A stretch of DNA of 64,000 bases from Devosia indica (GTDB lineage: Bacteria; Pseudomonadota; Alphaproteobacteria; Rhizobiales; Devosiaceae): positions 62,001 to 126,000 of the forward strand of contig NZ_PYVZ01000010.1 in NCBI RefSeq assembly GCF_003056405.1, in the 5' to 3' direction. Shown one piece after another: positions 8,453 through 17,254 of this stretch. Each line of letters begins with the position of its first letter. The first letter of the stretch is position 1. The notes beneath the pieces were generated by a model, which did not search any database, was not told where the DNA came from, and saw only the letters and a program-made list of their open reading frames with translations. The translations under genes were made by a program, and so were the position numbers.

Positions 8453-8915
8453 TGGCGTGATTATCCATACCGATGGCGCCTGCTCGGGCAATCCCGGTCC
8501 CGGCGGCTGGGGTGCCATTCTGCAATTCGGGCCGCACCGCAAGGAACTCAAGGGCGGCGAGGCGCTGACCACCAATAACAAGATGGAGCTGACGGCGGCC
8601 ATAGAAGCGCTCAATGCGCTGAGCCGCCCCTGTCACGTCGATCTCCATACCGACAGCCAATACGTCAAGAACGGCGTGCAGAGCTGGATTCACGGCTGGA
8701 AGCGCAATGGCTGGCGCACCGCCGACAAGAAGCCGGTCAAGAATGTCGAACTGTGGCAGGCGCTCGATGAAGCCACCCAGCGCCATGAAATTTCCTGGCA
8801 CTGGGTCAAGGGGCATGCCGGGGACGCCTTGAACGAACGCGCGGACGAACTGGCCCGTGAAGGCATGGCGCCATTCAAGCGCAAAAAGGCCGAGGGATTT
8901 ACCCCGCCGTTTTAG
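8445..8915 (+). CDS. rnhA: Ribonuclease HI
   Basis: A 156-residue RNase HI, the enzyme that cuts the RNA strand of RNA-DNA hybrids. The four acidic catalytic positions are visible: [37 protein letters not shown] and NERADELA. The start [11 protein letters not shown] at 8445 lies inside the end of the acetyltransferase gene. The frame stays open upstream only because it shadows that gene. Its stop region overlaps the convergent DUF808 gene by 17 bp. Confidence 0.95.
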   Translation: MSDGVIIHTDGACSGNPGPGGWGAILQFGPHRKELKGGEALTTNNKMELTAAIEALNALSRPCHVDLHTDSQYVKNGVQSWIHGWKRNGWRTADKKPVKNVELWQALDEATQRHEISWHWVKGHAGDALNERADELAREGMAPFKRKKAEGFTPPF

Positions 8916-9891
8916 CCCGCTGGGGTAGCAGGCGTTTGATACGCCCCCAGACCGGGCTGATGGCATATCCCACCACTGGAATGAGCAAGGCACCGAGCGC
9001 CAGGCCGATGAGGAAATCGACCAATGCGGTGGCGAGCCAGCCAGCGAGGCCGGCAATGGCAGGGAAGGCCGCTTCGGCCCAATGGGCAGCGGCCTCAATG
9101 ATGTGCTCGGGGCCGGAAATGCCAAATTCGTAAAGGCCATGGGCGATGATGGAGCCGCCAACCCAGGTCATGGCGGCGGTGCCGACCAGGCTCAGGGCCT
9201 GCATGAAAACCGGCATGGCAACCACGATGCCGCGCCCGGTCGCGCGGCCAAGACCCGTCCGCGCCGATTTTGCGAGCCAGAGCCCCACATCGTCGGCCTT
9301 GAGGATCAGCGCCACCGCGCCATAGACCAGCGCGGTGATGCCCACACCCGCGACGGCGAGAATGGCGGCGCGGGTCCAGAAATCATCCACTTCGATGGCC
9401 GAGAGGATGATGGTCATGATCTCGGCGGAGAGAATGAAATCGGTCTTGATGGCGCCGGCAATCTTCTGTTCTTCCAGCGAAGCGGGCGAGATGGCCGTAT
9501 GCTCGATCGATGCCTCGTGCTTTTCGGCCTCGTGCGGCGCGAAGAGGTGAAAAACCTTTTCGGCGCCTTCATAACAGAGATAGGCGCCGCCAATCATCAG
9601 CAATGGCGTGATCAGCCAGGGCAGGAAGACCGATAGCAGCAAGGCGGCGGGTAGCAGGAAGATCAGCTTGTTCTTGACCGATCCCCAGGCGATGCGCCCG
9701 ACAATGGGCAGTTCCCGCTCGGCCTTGAAGCCCTTGACATAGCTCGGGGTCACTGCCGCATCGTCGATGACGGCACCGGCGGCCTTGGCGCTGGCCTTGG
9801 CGGCCTGCCCGGCAATGTCGTCGAGCGAGGCCGCGGCGACCTTGACCAGGCCGGCAACGTCATCGAGGAGAGCGAGAAGACCGACCGACAT
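8899..9891 (-). CDS. DUF808 family membrane protein (YedI-like)
   Basis: A 330-residue integral membrane protein beginning [20 protein letters not shown], the hallmark start of the DUF808/YedI family. Several hydrophobic helices follow, including [32 protein letters not shown] and the last helix near [16 protein letters not shown]. The function of the family is not established. It lies 12 bp downstream of glyS on the same strand, so the two may be co-transcribed. Confidence 0.88.
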   Translation of the reverse strand: MSVGLLALLDDVAGLVKVAAASLDDIAGQAAKASAKAAGAVIDDAAVTPSYVKGFKAERELPIVGRIAWGSVKNKLIFLLPAALLLSVFLPWLITPLLMIGGAYLCYEGAEKVFHLFAPHEAEKHEASIEHTAISPASLEEQKIAGAIKTDFILSAEIMTIILSAIEVDDFWTRAAILAVAGVGITALVYGAVALILKADDVGLWLAKSARTGLGRATGRGIVVAMPVFMQALSLVGTAAMTWVGGSIIAHGLYEFGISGPEHIIEAAAHWAEAAFPAIAGLAGWLATALVDFLIGLALGALLIPVVGYAISPVWGRIKRLLPQRAKTAG

Positions 9892-9903
9892 GAGCGTGCT
9901 TTC

Positions 9904-11928
9904 CTAGCCTGCAACTTTGCCGAAATCGGCCACCAGGTGCATGGTGTCGCGCAGGCGGGCCAGCAGGTTGAGGCGATTGGCGCGAACGGCGGCGTCCTCG
10001 TCATTGACCAGAACGGCGGTGAAGAAGGCATCGACCGGCGCGCGCAGCGTGGCCAGCTCGGCCATGGCACCTTTGTAGTCGTCCCGGCCGACATGGCCGG
10101 CGACGGCCGCGTGGACCCCATCCACCGCAAAGGCCAGCGCCGTTTCCTCGGGCAATCTGAGAGCACCCTGGTCGACCGCGCCAGCATAGGCCTTGCCATC
10201 CTTCTTTTCCTCGGCGGCGAGAATGTTCGCGGCGCGCTTGTAGCCGGCGAGCAAATTGGCACCATCTTCGGTGGCCAGCAGTGTCGACAGGGCTTCGACG
10301 CGCTGGGTGATCTGCAGGATGTCGTTGCTGTCGGCCGAGATGACGGCATCGAGCAGATCGTGGCGGGCACCGGCGTCGCGCAGCGACACTTTGAGCCGAT
10401 CATGGAAGAAGCTGAGCAGATCCGGTTCGACCTCGAGCGGGAATTTCAGCCCGTTCTCGGTGATGATGCGGATGACGCCCAGCGCGGCGCGGCGCAGCGC
10501 GAACGGGTCGCGCGAGCCGGTCGGCTTTTCGTCGATCGACCAGAAGCCGGATAGCACGTTGAGCTTGTCGGCCAGCGCGACGGCGATCGACACCGGTTCG
10601 GTCGGCACGCGGTCGGTCGGTCCGAGCGGCTTGTAATGCATCTCGATGGCGGAGGCGATGGCGTCGGGCTCTTTCTGGGCGGTCGCATAATAGCGCCCCA
10701 TCAGCCCCTGCAACTCGGGGAATTCACCGACCATGCCGGTGACGAGATCGGCCTTGGCCAGCATGGCTGCCCGCTTGGTCAGATCGACATCGGCGCCGAC
10801 CTTGGGGGCAATCTGTGCCGCCAGGTGCACGAGGCGCTCGACCATGGCGAACTGGCTGCCCAGCTTGGCGTGGAACACCATGTCCTCGAGCTTGGGCAGG
10901 CCATGTTCAAGCGGAATGGCCAGATCGCCCTGGTAGAAGAAGGCCGCGTCCGACAGGCGCGCGCGGATGACGCGCTCATTGCCGGCGATCACCACGGCGC
11001 CGCCATCGGCGGGGATGGTATTGGCCGTGATGACAAAATTGGGCGCCAGCTTGCCAGATGAATCGCGCAGGCAGAAGCACTTCTGATTGGCGCGGATGGT
11101 GGCGATGATGACTTCCTCGGGCAGCTTGAGGTATTCGGGATCAAACGAACCCATCATCACATTGGGCCATTCGACGAGCCCGGCCACTTCTTCGAGTAGG
11201 CCTTCGTCATGGATGACCGAAAGGCCTTGGGCGAAGGCCAGATTGTCGGCGTCAGTACGGATGATGTCCTTGCGGCGATCGATGTCGAGCACGACCTTGG
11301 CCCGCTCCAGCGCGATCTGGTAGTCCTCGAAGCGCTTGACGCGGATCGCATCGGGGGCGAGGAAACGATGCCCGAATGTGGTCTGCCCGGATTCCAGGCC
11401 TGCCGCAGCAAAGGGCACGACGATGGGCTCGTCATTCTCGGTGCCGAAAGTTGCAGTGATGGCCCGCAGCGGACGCACCCAGTGGAAGCTGCCCGAGCCC
11501 CAGCGCATGGACTTGGCCCAGCCAAAATCGGTCAATATTCTGGGCAGGATGGACGAAAGCAGGTCAACGGCATCAGCGCCGGGCTTTTCGATCACGGCCA
11601 CATAGAAATCGCCCTTTTTCGGGTCGCTTTCCACCTTGGCCTGATCGATCGAGATCAGGCCCGCCGAGCGCAGGAAGCCATCGATGGCTGGCTGTGGCGC
11701 CCCGACCTTGGGGCCCTTCTTTTCCTCTCGCGTGTCGGGCGAGCGGGCCGGCAGGCCGGCCACGGACAGAGCCAGGCGACGTGGGGTCACGAACGCCTTG
11801 GCGCCTTCATAGACCAGGCCCACATCGACCAGCGCGTTGGTCACGGCTTTCTTGAGGTCCTCGGCCGCGCGGCGCTGGAAGCGGGCGGGAATTTCCTCGG
11901 AGAACAGTTCGAGCAGCAGTTCGGGCAT
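9904..11928 (-). CDS. glyS: Glycyl-tRNA synthetase beta subunit
   Basis: A 674-residue protein. The start [21 protein letters not shown] is the conserved N-terminus of the beta chain of the alpha2beta2 bacterial glycyl-tRNA synthetase, so I place the start at the ATG at 11928 rather than the TTG three codons upstream. The core and C-terminal anticodon-binding region ([15 protein letters not shown]...) are complete. The alpha subunit gene glyQ is in the window but 5.3 kb away, separated by genes on both strands, so the pair is not a simple operon here. Confidence 0.95.
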   Translation of the reverse strand: MPELLLELFSEEIPARFQRRAAEDLKKAVTNALVDVGLVYEGAKAFVTPRRLALSVAGLPARSPDTREEKKGPKVGAPQPAIDGFLRSAGLISIDQAKVESDPKKGDFYVAVIEKPGADAVDLLSSILPRILTDFGWAKSMRWGSGSFHWVRPLRAITATFGTENDEPIVVPFAAAGLESGQTTFGHRFLAPDAIRVKRFEDYQIALERAKVVLDIDRRKDIIRTDADNLAFAQGLSVIHDEGLLEEVAGLVEWPNVMMGSFDPEYLKLPEEVIIATIRANQKCFCLRDSSGKLAPNFVITANTIPADGGAVVIAGNERVIRARLSDAAFFYQGDLAIPLEHGLPKLEDMVFHAKLGSQFAMVERLVHLAAQIAPKVGADVDLTKRAAMLAKADLVTGMVGEFPELQGLMGRYYATAQKEPDAIASAIEMHYKPLGPTDRVPTEPVSIAVALADKLNVLSGFWSIDEKPTGSRDPFALRRAALGVIRIITENGLKFPLEVEPDLLSFFHDRLKVSLRDAGARHDLLDAVISADSNDILQITQRVEALSTLLATEDGANLLAGYKRAANILAAEEKKDGKAYAGAVDQGALRLPEETALAFAVDGVHAAVAGHVGRDDYKGAMAELATLRAPVDAFFTAVLVNDEDAAVRANRLNLLARLRDTMHLVADFGKVAG

Positions 11929-12036
11929 GGAAGGCAACCGGTGTTTGAAGGCGTGTGCGTGCTTAGCGTGGGGGCGACAGGATGTCTATTGCCCGGCGAT
12001 GAAGTGTGCGGCGCTATCAGAAACGAGTAGGTGGCG

Positions 12037-12300
12037 TCAGGCGGCCCGGGATTGATGGCGGCTGCCCGCCAATAGACCGAGTATTGAAATGTCCTCATCA
12101 ATTTCGGGCCAATGGATGCCCTCGCCCAGACCGATCAGCCGCCAATTGGACCGGCTGGCGGGAGCGGCATCACGGAGGCGCGGAAACCATTCGAGCGGCA
12201 CCGACAGTTCTCGCCCATCGTCCAGGCTGACGCGCAAAACGACGTCGTCGACAAAAACATCAACGGCAAGCGGTTCGCTCTCAAGCTTCAAAGTGCTCAT
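12037..12300 (-). CDS. DUF2442 domain protein
   Basis: An 87-residue protein containing VLRVSLDDGRELSVPLEWFPRL and SNWRLIGLGEGIHWPEIDEDISILGLL. These are the two conserved blocks of DUF2442, a small family usually encoded next to DUF4160. It overlaps the upstream DUF4160 gene by 20 bp. Paired genes of this kind are often listed as predicted toxin-antitoxin modules, with DUF2442 the likely antitoxin side. That assignment is by context only. Confidence 0.82.
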   Translation of the reverse strand: MSTLKLESEPLAVDVFVDDVVLRVSLDDGRELSVPLEWFPRLRDAAPASRSNWRLIGLGEGIHWPEIDEDISILGLLAGSRHQSRAA

Positions 12301-12517
12301 ACCAAGCCCTCAAGAATGTCTGACGGTGCACCAGAACGATATCACGCAATGGCCCCAATTCGTGAGACCTAAAGCGCTTCGATGATGCGAGTTCCACGGG
12401 CTCCAACCAATACTTTGCGAGCTTGTCGCCAAATTCCACATGGACATGAGGCGGCTCACTGCCCTCGCCACTATAGAAATAAAAACGGTAACCATCGAGA
12501 CGCAGGATCGTAGGCAC
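12281..12517 (-). CDS. DUF4160 domain protein
   Basis: A 78-residue protein with the diagnostic DUF4160 blocks: PTILRLDGYRFYFYSGEG, EPPHVHVEFGDKLAKYWLEP and HELGPLRDIVLVHRQTFLRAW. The start is a GTG at 12517 preceded by GAGAG. It is the first gene of a two-gene unit with DUF2442 and overlaps it, which implies tight coupling. A mobile or toxin-antitoxin-like origin is plausible, since such pairs come and go between related genomes. Biochemical function is not known to me. Confidence 0.82.
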   Translation of the reverse strand: MPTILRLDGYRFYFYSGEGSEPPHVHVEFGDKLAKYWLEPVELASSKRFRSHELGPLRDIVLVHRQTFLRAWYEHFEA

Positions 12518-12538
12518 CTAAGCTCTCGCCCCCAATCT

Positions 12539-14446
12539 CTACCAGCCGCCGCCACCGCCGCCGCCACCACCGCCGCCGGAAGAGCCGCCGCCACCCGAAC
12601 CGGACGAGCTGGCCTGGACCGGCTGGGCGGCGACCATGGCAGCGGCCATGCCGGCCGAGGCGCCCGAGACGGCCCGGGCGATATTGCCCGAATTGAACGA
12701 GCGGCTGCCTGAATACCAGCGTGGCGTGTAAGTGCCTTTTTCGGCGTCGGGCACTGCGTTGCGGGCCAGTTCGGCCTCGAAATGCTCGGACCAGGGCTTT
12801 TCCACGCCCAGTGCTATGGCATAGGGCAAGAGCCGCTCGAAGCGCTCGATCGTCATGGGCGGCTCATCGACGATGTTGAGCCGGTTCTTCTCGGCCGTTT
12901 CGAGGTAGAGCTTGAGGCCGTCGATCTGGTCCATCAGCTTGCGCCCCTGCACGGTCGGGGCGCGCAGCAGGACCGTGAAAACCACGCAGATCAGCACCAT
13001 AGAGCCGGCCGCGAGCGCAGCGGAATTGATGGTGAAGCCGGTGAAGGTCTCCAAGGCCCCGCCGGCAAAATTGAAAGCAAAGACCGCCACAAACAGCATG
13101 GCGATAAAGCGATTGTATGCGCCACCGGCTTTTGCGGCACCGAAGATCACGCTGCCGATCACACCGAGGAAAATGCCGGCGAACAAAGCAATGAACAGCC
13201 AGACCGGCTCAAGCACATCGAACACAACCATTCCAACAATCATGGCCGCAGCGAGCAGGAACCCGAGCCCCGCATAGCCCCAATTGTGGTTGAACCAGAC
13301 CTTGCGGTTTTCGCTTTCGATGGCGCTGGTGAACTCGGTGCGCTTGGTGCCCAGATCCTTGCCATTGGCCTTGTCGAAGGTGACCGCGCCCTTGCCGTCG
13401 AAATAGGAGAACAGGACCTGTTCGCCGACGGGGAGCTTTTGATCCGGCCGCTTGCCGGTGACCGCAACGGTCAGGGTCTTGCCCGGATTGCGGACCGTAA
13501 CCAGCCCCTTGACGCCCAGATTGAAGATCGCTGCCGTCATGGCGGTCCAGCCCGAATTGGAGAATCCCCATTTATGCACGTAGTGGGTCAGTGCGGGCGA
13601 GAAACCGCGCGGCGGATGAAACAGCGGAATGATGGTGCCCTTGGGCGGGTCACGTCCAACGCGCAGCCAGGCGGTGAAATTGTAGGCCAGCAACAGGAGG
13701 ACAGCGAGGACCGGCAGCCAGACATCGCGCAGATCCGAGGCGGTTTGCAGCAGGGCATCCACGCCCTCTGGATAGGTCACAACGCCCTTCTGGAAGGAAA
13801 CGGCAAAGCTCATGCCCTCGCCTGGATCCAGTTGCCGCTGGGTACGGAAAATGGCTGTGTTGTCGGTTTCGCGGGTCATGGAAACGTCGCGGCCAGTGGC
13901 CCCGGCAACGCCGGTATAGGCGGCCATGTCCTCGATCACCGCCCCCTCGGGCAGGCGCACGCGCGCCACCGAAGTCAGAATGGGAAAATCCCAGTAATTG
14001 CCGGTGGCATTCCAATAGAGTTCGTCACCGGCGCCATCGGCAGTGGGCCGCGCCATGCGGTCCATGGTGTAGGCAATGGTGTAGCGATGCTCGCCCCTTT
14101 GCAGGAAGACGTCAGGATCGCCAATCCAGATGCGCTGGAAATCGCCCATGCGCTCGACGCGGAACATTTCGGGCTGCCCGCCCCGCGTTACCGCGTCAAC
14201 ATCGAGCGTGATGCGGATCTTGTTACCGCGCTCCCCGATCATGGTGACGGGAATATCGCGATAGATGCCGCGCCGGATCTGATTGCCCTCGGCATTGACG
14301 TCGATAGTTTCGAGCACATCGACCGATCCGTCGGTCAACAGTTCGACATCGGCGGCAAAGGCGCGGATTTCCTCGCGCGCCAGAGCGGGCACGGCCAGCG
14401 CCAAAAACAGCGCGAGAACAGCGATCAGGCGGGGCAGAACAGGCAT
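12539..14446 (-). CDS. DUF2207 membrane protein with glycine-rich tail
   Basis: A 635-residue protein. A signal peptide (LIAVLALFLALAVPALA) is followed by a DUF2207 extracytoplasmic region (IRAFAADVELLTDGSVDVLETIDV, RGIYRDIP), then several membrane helices (e.g. LPVLAVLLLLAYNFTAWL). The C-terminal ~21 residues are almost pure Gly/Ser ending in Trp (12542-12602). It starts 5 bp after lemA stops, and DUF2207 and LemA proteins are frequent partners. Role is probably envelope-related but unproven. Confidence 0.85.
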   Translation of the reverse strand: MPVLPRLIAVLALFLALAVPALAREEIRAFAADVELLTDGSVDVLETIDVNAEGNQIRRGIYRDIPVTMIGERGNKIRITLDVDAVTRGGQPEMFRVERMGDFQRIWIGDPDVFLQRGEHRYTIAYTMDRMARPTADGAGDELYWNATGNYWDFPILTSVARVRLPEGAVIEDMAAYTGVAGATGRDVSMTRETDNTAIFRTQRQLDPGEGMSFAVSFQKGVVTYPEGVDALLQTASDLRDVWLPVLAVLLLLAYNFTAWLRVGRDPPKGTIIPLFHPPRGFSPALTHYVHKWGFSNSGWTAMTAAIFNLGVKGLVTVRNPGKTLTVAVTGKRPDQKLPVGEQVLFSYFDGKGAVTFDKANGKDLGTKRTEFTSAIESENRKVWFNHNWGYAGLGFLLAAAMIVGMVVFDVLEPVWLFIALFAGIFLGVIGSVIFGAAKAGGAYNRFIAMLFVAVFAFNFAGGALETFTGFTINSAALAAGSMVLICVVFTVLLRAPTVQGRKLMDQIDGLKLYLETAEKNRLNIVDEPPMTIERFERLLPYAIALGVEKPWSEHFEAELARNAVPDAEKGTYTPRWYSGSRSFNSGNIARAVSGASAGMAAAMVAAQPVQASSSGSGGGGSSGGGGGGGGGGGW

Positions 14447-14451
14447 GGGGC

Positions 14452-15006
14452 TTAGAACTTCACCTGCGGCACGGCCCGCTCGGCCTCGTTCTCAAGCTCG
14501 AAATACTCGGCCTGCTCGAACTTGAAGGCATTGGCGACCAGGTTGGAGGGGAAGCTTTCCACCTGGATGTTCAGATTGCGCACCGCACCATTGTAATAAC
14601 GGCGGGACATCTGGATTTCGTCCTCGACGCCCTGGAGCGCCGTCTGGAACTCGAGAAAGGTCGTATTGGCCTTGAGGTCGGGGTAGGCCTCGGCAATGGC
14701 CAGCAGGCGCCCAAGGGCCGCGGATAGCTCGCCTTCGGCCTTGGCACGGGCCTCCGGGCCGGCAGCGGCGGCGCTGGTGGCCTTGGCGCGGGCATTGACC
14801 ACGGCGTCAAGCGTTTCGCGCTCATGGGCCATATAGCCCTTCACCGTTTCCATCAGATTGGGAATGAGATCGGTGCGGCGCTTGAGCTGCACATCAATAC
14901 CCGACCAGCCCTCGCGCACCATCTGCCGGTTGGACACCAGCGAATTGTAGATGACGATGGCGTAGCCGGCGATGCCGACCACGAGCAGAAGAATGACCCA
15001 TTCCAT
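14452..15006 (-). CDS. LemA family protein
   Basis: A 184-residue LemA protein: one N-terminal membrane helix (WVILLLVVGIAGYAIVIYNSLV) and a four-helix body containing NRQMVREGWSGIDVQLKRRTDLIPNLM (family signature, residues ~26-52) and ending YFELENEAERAVPQVKF, the usual C-terminus. LemA proteins are envelope-anchored and of unclear function. It is the first gene of the two-gene unit with the DUF2207 protein. Confidence 0.93.
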   Translation of the reverse strand: MEWVILLLVVGIAGYAIVIYNSLVSNRQMVREGWSGIDVQLKRRTDLIPNLMETVKGYMAHERETLDAVVNARAKATSAAAAGPEARAKAEGELSAALGRLLAIAEAYPDLKANTTFLEFQTALQGVEDEIQMSRRYYNGAVRNLNIQVESFPSNLVANAFKFEQAEYFELENEAERAVPQVKF

Positions 15007-15319
15007 GATTGCGCTCCCTCAAGCAATGTGCGGCGCAAACTGGCATTGTGGCCGGGGCTTTGCAACGCCGGTTTGATCGGTGGGCTTGACTTCCCGCCGC
15101 CAATCCCTAGCTTTTAGCCTATGAACACGCGCCAATGGCATCGCTGCAGCTTTCTTCACGCAAGCTATCTACCCTAGGCATGCCCGCGCCGGAGCCTGCT
15201 TAGGGCTTCTGAACACTTCTGTTCCGCCGCCGGCGCACCGTTCTCCAGTTTCAGTTTCATACTACCCGCCTGCGCGGCGCCCTTGCGCGCGCGGCCCGAC
15301 TTTTAGAAAGGACCCTCAA
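15007..15319 (+). promoter_or_regulatory. 313 bp gap holding a long rnk leader with structured elements
   Basis: The first ~80 bp probably hold the lemA promoter on the minus strand. The remainder is a long 5' leader of rnk. It contains a tiny open frame (15121-15177), then a predicted three-way structure: a 7-bp stem GCGCCGG (15186-15192) with CCGGCGC (15230-15236), enclosing a hairpin AGCC/GGCT and a hairpin GAAC (15211-15214)/GTTC (15221-15224). A clear ribosome site AAAGGA (15307-15312) precedes rnk. A regulatory RNA role is inference from base-pairing only. Confidence 0.4.
15121..15177 (+). CDS. Candidate 18-codon leader peptide ahead of rnk
   Basis: ATG at 15121 opens an 18-codon frame, MNTRQWHRCSFLHASYLP, ending at TAG (15175-15177). 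No Shine-Dalgarno sequence is visible, so translation would have to be leaderless or weak. It lies just ahead of the stem-loop region of the rnk leader, an arrangement used by translated attenuators. Chance short frames are common, so this is only a candidate. Confidence 0.25.
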   Translation: MNTRQWHRCSFLHASYLP

Positions 15320-15730
15320 ATGACTGAGATCCGCCGCGACCTGACCCCGCCCCTGACCCTTGGCCAGACCGACCACACCAAGCTCTATGCACTGGGTGAA
15401 GCCGGTCTCGACCGCAATCCGGATCTGGCCGAGATCCTGCTCACCGAGCTTGATCGCGCCAAGGTGGTCAATGACGCAAAACTGCCCGATGGCGTGGTGC
15501 GTATGGGCTCGCGCGTGACCTTCGAAACCAATTCGGGGCAGGAGCAGACCGTAACCCTGGCCTATCCGGTGGACGCCAATATCGAAGAAGGCCGCATTTC
15601 CGTGATGACCCCGATCGGGGTCGCGCTGATCGGGCTCAAGGCCGGCCAGTCGATCACCTGGCATGACCGCGCCGACAAGCGGCACAAGCTGACGGTGTTG
15701 AAGGTGGAAAGCGCCGCCCTGGCTGACTGA
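15320..15730 (+). CDS. rnk: Rnk-type nucleoside diphosphate kinase regulator (GreA/GreB C-domain)
   Basis: A 136-residue protein close in length and pattern to Rnk: a short N-terminal helical part with AEILLTELDRAKVV, then a GreA/GreB C-terminal fold with VRMGSRVTFETNSGQEQTVTLAYP, ISVMTPIGVALIGLKAGQSITW. Rnk-like proteins bind the RNA polymerase secondary channel and affect nucleotide pools. Unlike GreA it lacks the long cleavage-promoting coiled coil. The ribosome site is AAAGGA at 15307-15312, and a strong terminator follows, so it is a single-gene unit with a long leader. Confidence 0.88.
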   Translation: MTEIRRDLTPPLTLGQTDHTKLYALGEAGLDRNPDLAEILLTELDRAKVVNDAKLPDGVVRMGSRVTFETNSGQEQTVTLAYPVDANIEEGRISVMTPIGVALIGLKAGQSITWHDRADKRHKLTVLKVESAALAD

Positions 15731-15757
15731 CCAATGCCCGTTTGGGGGACATAAGCA

Positions 15758-15796
15758 GCCGGTCGCACGCCTCACGGCATGCGACCGGCAATTTTT
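15758..15796 (+). terminator. Factor-independent terminator of rnk
   Basis: GCCGGTCGCA (15758-15767) pairs perfectly with TGCGACCGGC (15780-15789), and a run of five T follows at 15792-15796. It lies 28 bp after the rnk stop and just ahead of the TetR operator. Confidence 0.85.
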
Positions 15797-15804
15797 CGCT
15801 TGTC

Positions 15805-15828
15805 TATTTAATGAGCGCTCATTAAATA
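15805..15828. promoter_or_regulatory. 24-bp perfect palindrome, probable TetR-type operator
   Basis: A perfect 24-bp palindrome centred on AATGAGCGCTCATT, ending 7 bp before the start codon of the TetR-family gene. Such a position would overlap any promoter (a possible -35 TTGTCT at 15800 and -10 TAAATA at 15823), so repression by its own product is the simple reading. With only 7 bp to the ATG and no ribosome site, the transcript may be leaderless. Confidence 0.75.
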
Positions 15829-15835
15829 TACTGGC

Positions 15836-16471
15836 ATGACAGCAGAACCAAACAGACGGGGCCGCCCGCGAAAAGCAGAAGGTCCGGATACGCGCGAGAA
15901 GCTGCTGGCCGCCGCGCTTGACCTGTTCGCAGCACAAGGGTTCGTCGCCACCAGCGTGCGACAGATCGCCGAAGCGGTCGGCGTGCGGGACAGCGCGATC
16001 TATGGCCATTTCGAAGGCAAGCAAGCCATTCTCGATGTGTTGATGGAGCGGGCCGGTCCGGGCGTGCTCAAGCTCTCCGGCTTCGACCCGGCATCCATGG
16101 CCGCTGCGCCTCCGGACAAGGCGCTGTCCGGCCTGTTCGGCCGCATCGTGGCGCATTGGGCCGAGCCGGAGGTGCGCAAATTCACCTCGATGATGCTGCG
16201 CGACGGTGCCGATGGCGCAGGCCGGGCCGTCGACACTGTGGCGAAGCGCCTGACCCCGCTGTTCAGGGCCTGGCAGGCGGGCGGACATTTTGACGACCGG
16301 TTCGATGCCGACTGGCTGGCCTGGGAGGCCATCGCCCCGCTCGCCACCATCCGCCTGACCCTGATGGGCAGCACAGCCACGCCTGACGATCTCAACCGCG
16401 CCCGGCAGATGGCCGAGCGGCATGTCGCCCATTTTCTCGCCGTTCATCTCAAGTCAGGAGTTTCGCCATGA
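15836..16471 (+). CDS. TetR/AcrR family transcriptional regulator
   Basis: A 211-residue regulator. Residues ~17-65 are a TetR helix-turn-helix (TREKLLAAALDLFAAQGF, TSVRQIAEAVGVRDSAIYGHF). The C-terminal ligand-binding half is unlike well-known subgroups, so the inducer is unknown. A perfect palindrome directly upstream is the likely operator. The stop overlaps the next gene's ATG (ATGA), so regulator and downstream gene form one translationally coupled unit, and the neighbour is its most probable target. Confidence 0.92.
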   Translation: MTAEPNRRGRPRKAEGPDTREKLLAAALDLFAAQGFVATSVRQIAEAVGVRDSAIYGHFEGKQAILDVLMERAGPGVLKLSGFDPASMAAAPPDKALSGLFGRIVAHWAEPEVRKFTSMMLRDGADGAGRAVDTVAKRLTPLFRAWQAGGHFDDRFDADWLAWEAIAPLATIRLTLMGSTATPDDLNRARQMAERHVAHFLAVHLKSGVSP

Positions 16472-17232
16472 ACAGCATGAACCATCCGCAGGATGCGGAC
16501 ATCACCGTGGTCAACGCCCATCTCAATTTTCCCAAGGTGCATCTGATTGCACCCAAACCGGCGGGCTATATCCACATCGCGGCCGAGATCGACCCGATCC
16601 GCCCCTTCGGGCTGGGCCCGGAGAGCCGGCGCAAGCGCGAGGCGCGGGCCTTGGCCCTGAAACTGGCCAAAGAGCTTGAGCAGGACGCAAGCGTGGTGCG
16701 GGCCACCGTCTTCGTTGCCCGCCTGCTACCGCCTGGCGCACACCATCCCGAGGGCGTGCACAAGCCGGCTTTCGATCTGGTCGTCTTGATCGAAACCACC
16801 GACCCCGCCGCCGCAGAGACGCTGCAGGGCACACCGCGCTATGCCGAGCTGATCGCGGGGCTCAAGGCCCGGTCGGACTATCTGCACGTAACGCGGGCAC
16901 GCAATGGCCGCCGCATCGGCTCGGTCGATTTCTCGCGCGACGGGGTGTTCCTGTTCAATTATTTCCACGGGGAAGAGCCCAGAAAGCTCATCCCGATCTG
17001 GGAATATACCGCCGGCTGGTTTGAAGATCGCACCGGGCTCGACAATTCGGAGTTGCTGGTGCCCGAGGCTGGCCAGGGGTCGGAATATGGCCTGATCAAC
17101 CATTGCCGCTGGGACCATTGGCACGACATTGTGCCGGACTTGGCGCTGCGCCCGACCTTCAAGAGTTATGTGCTCGACAATTTCGCCGCCAATGGCGTCT
17201 CGCCCATGCCGATCCTTTACGGCCTGGCGTGA
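16468..17232 (+). CDS. Uncharacterised protein co-expressed with TetR regulator
   Basis: A 254-residue soluble protein I cannot assign. It has no signal peptide or membrane segment. Notable blocks are AGYIHIAAEIDPIRPFGLGP near the N-terminus, FDLVVLIET, SVDFSRDGVFLFNYFHGE, and a C-terminal stretch INHCRWDHWHDIVPDL followed by VLDNFAANGVSPMPILYGLA. The alternating beta/alpha pattern with paired 'value of parameter' halves suggests a ferredoxin-like fold, as in dimeric alpha-beta-barrel enzymes, but that is a guess. Clustered Trp/His residues in the C-terminal block could be a binding site. Start at 16468 overlaps the tetR stop; ATG 16477 is an alternative. Confidence 0.7.
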   Translation: MNSMNHPQDADITVVNAHLNFPKVHLIAPKPAGYIHIAAEIDPIRPFGLGPESRRKREARALALKLAKELEQDASVVRATVFVARLLPPGAHHPEGVHKPAFDLVVLIETTDPAAAETLQGTPRYAELIAGLKARSDYLHVTRARNGRRIGSVDFSRDGVFLFNYFHGEEPRKLIPIWEYTAGWFEDRTGLDNSELLVPEAGQGSEYGLINHCRWDHWHDIVPDLALRPTFKSYVLDNFAANGVSPMPILYGLA

Positions 17233-17254
17233 CCCCTGAGACAAAGCGGCGCGA

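Noticed and set aside
12782-14455. A 557-residue plus-strand frame opposite the DUF2207 gene
   Set aside because: Antisense shadow, Gln/His/Gly-rich with no homology or signal; the minus-strand gene has a signal peptide and DUF2207 blocks.
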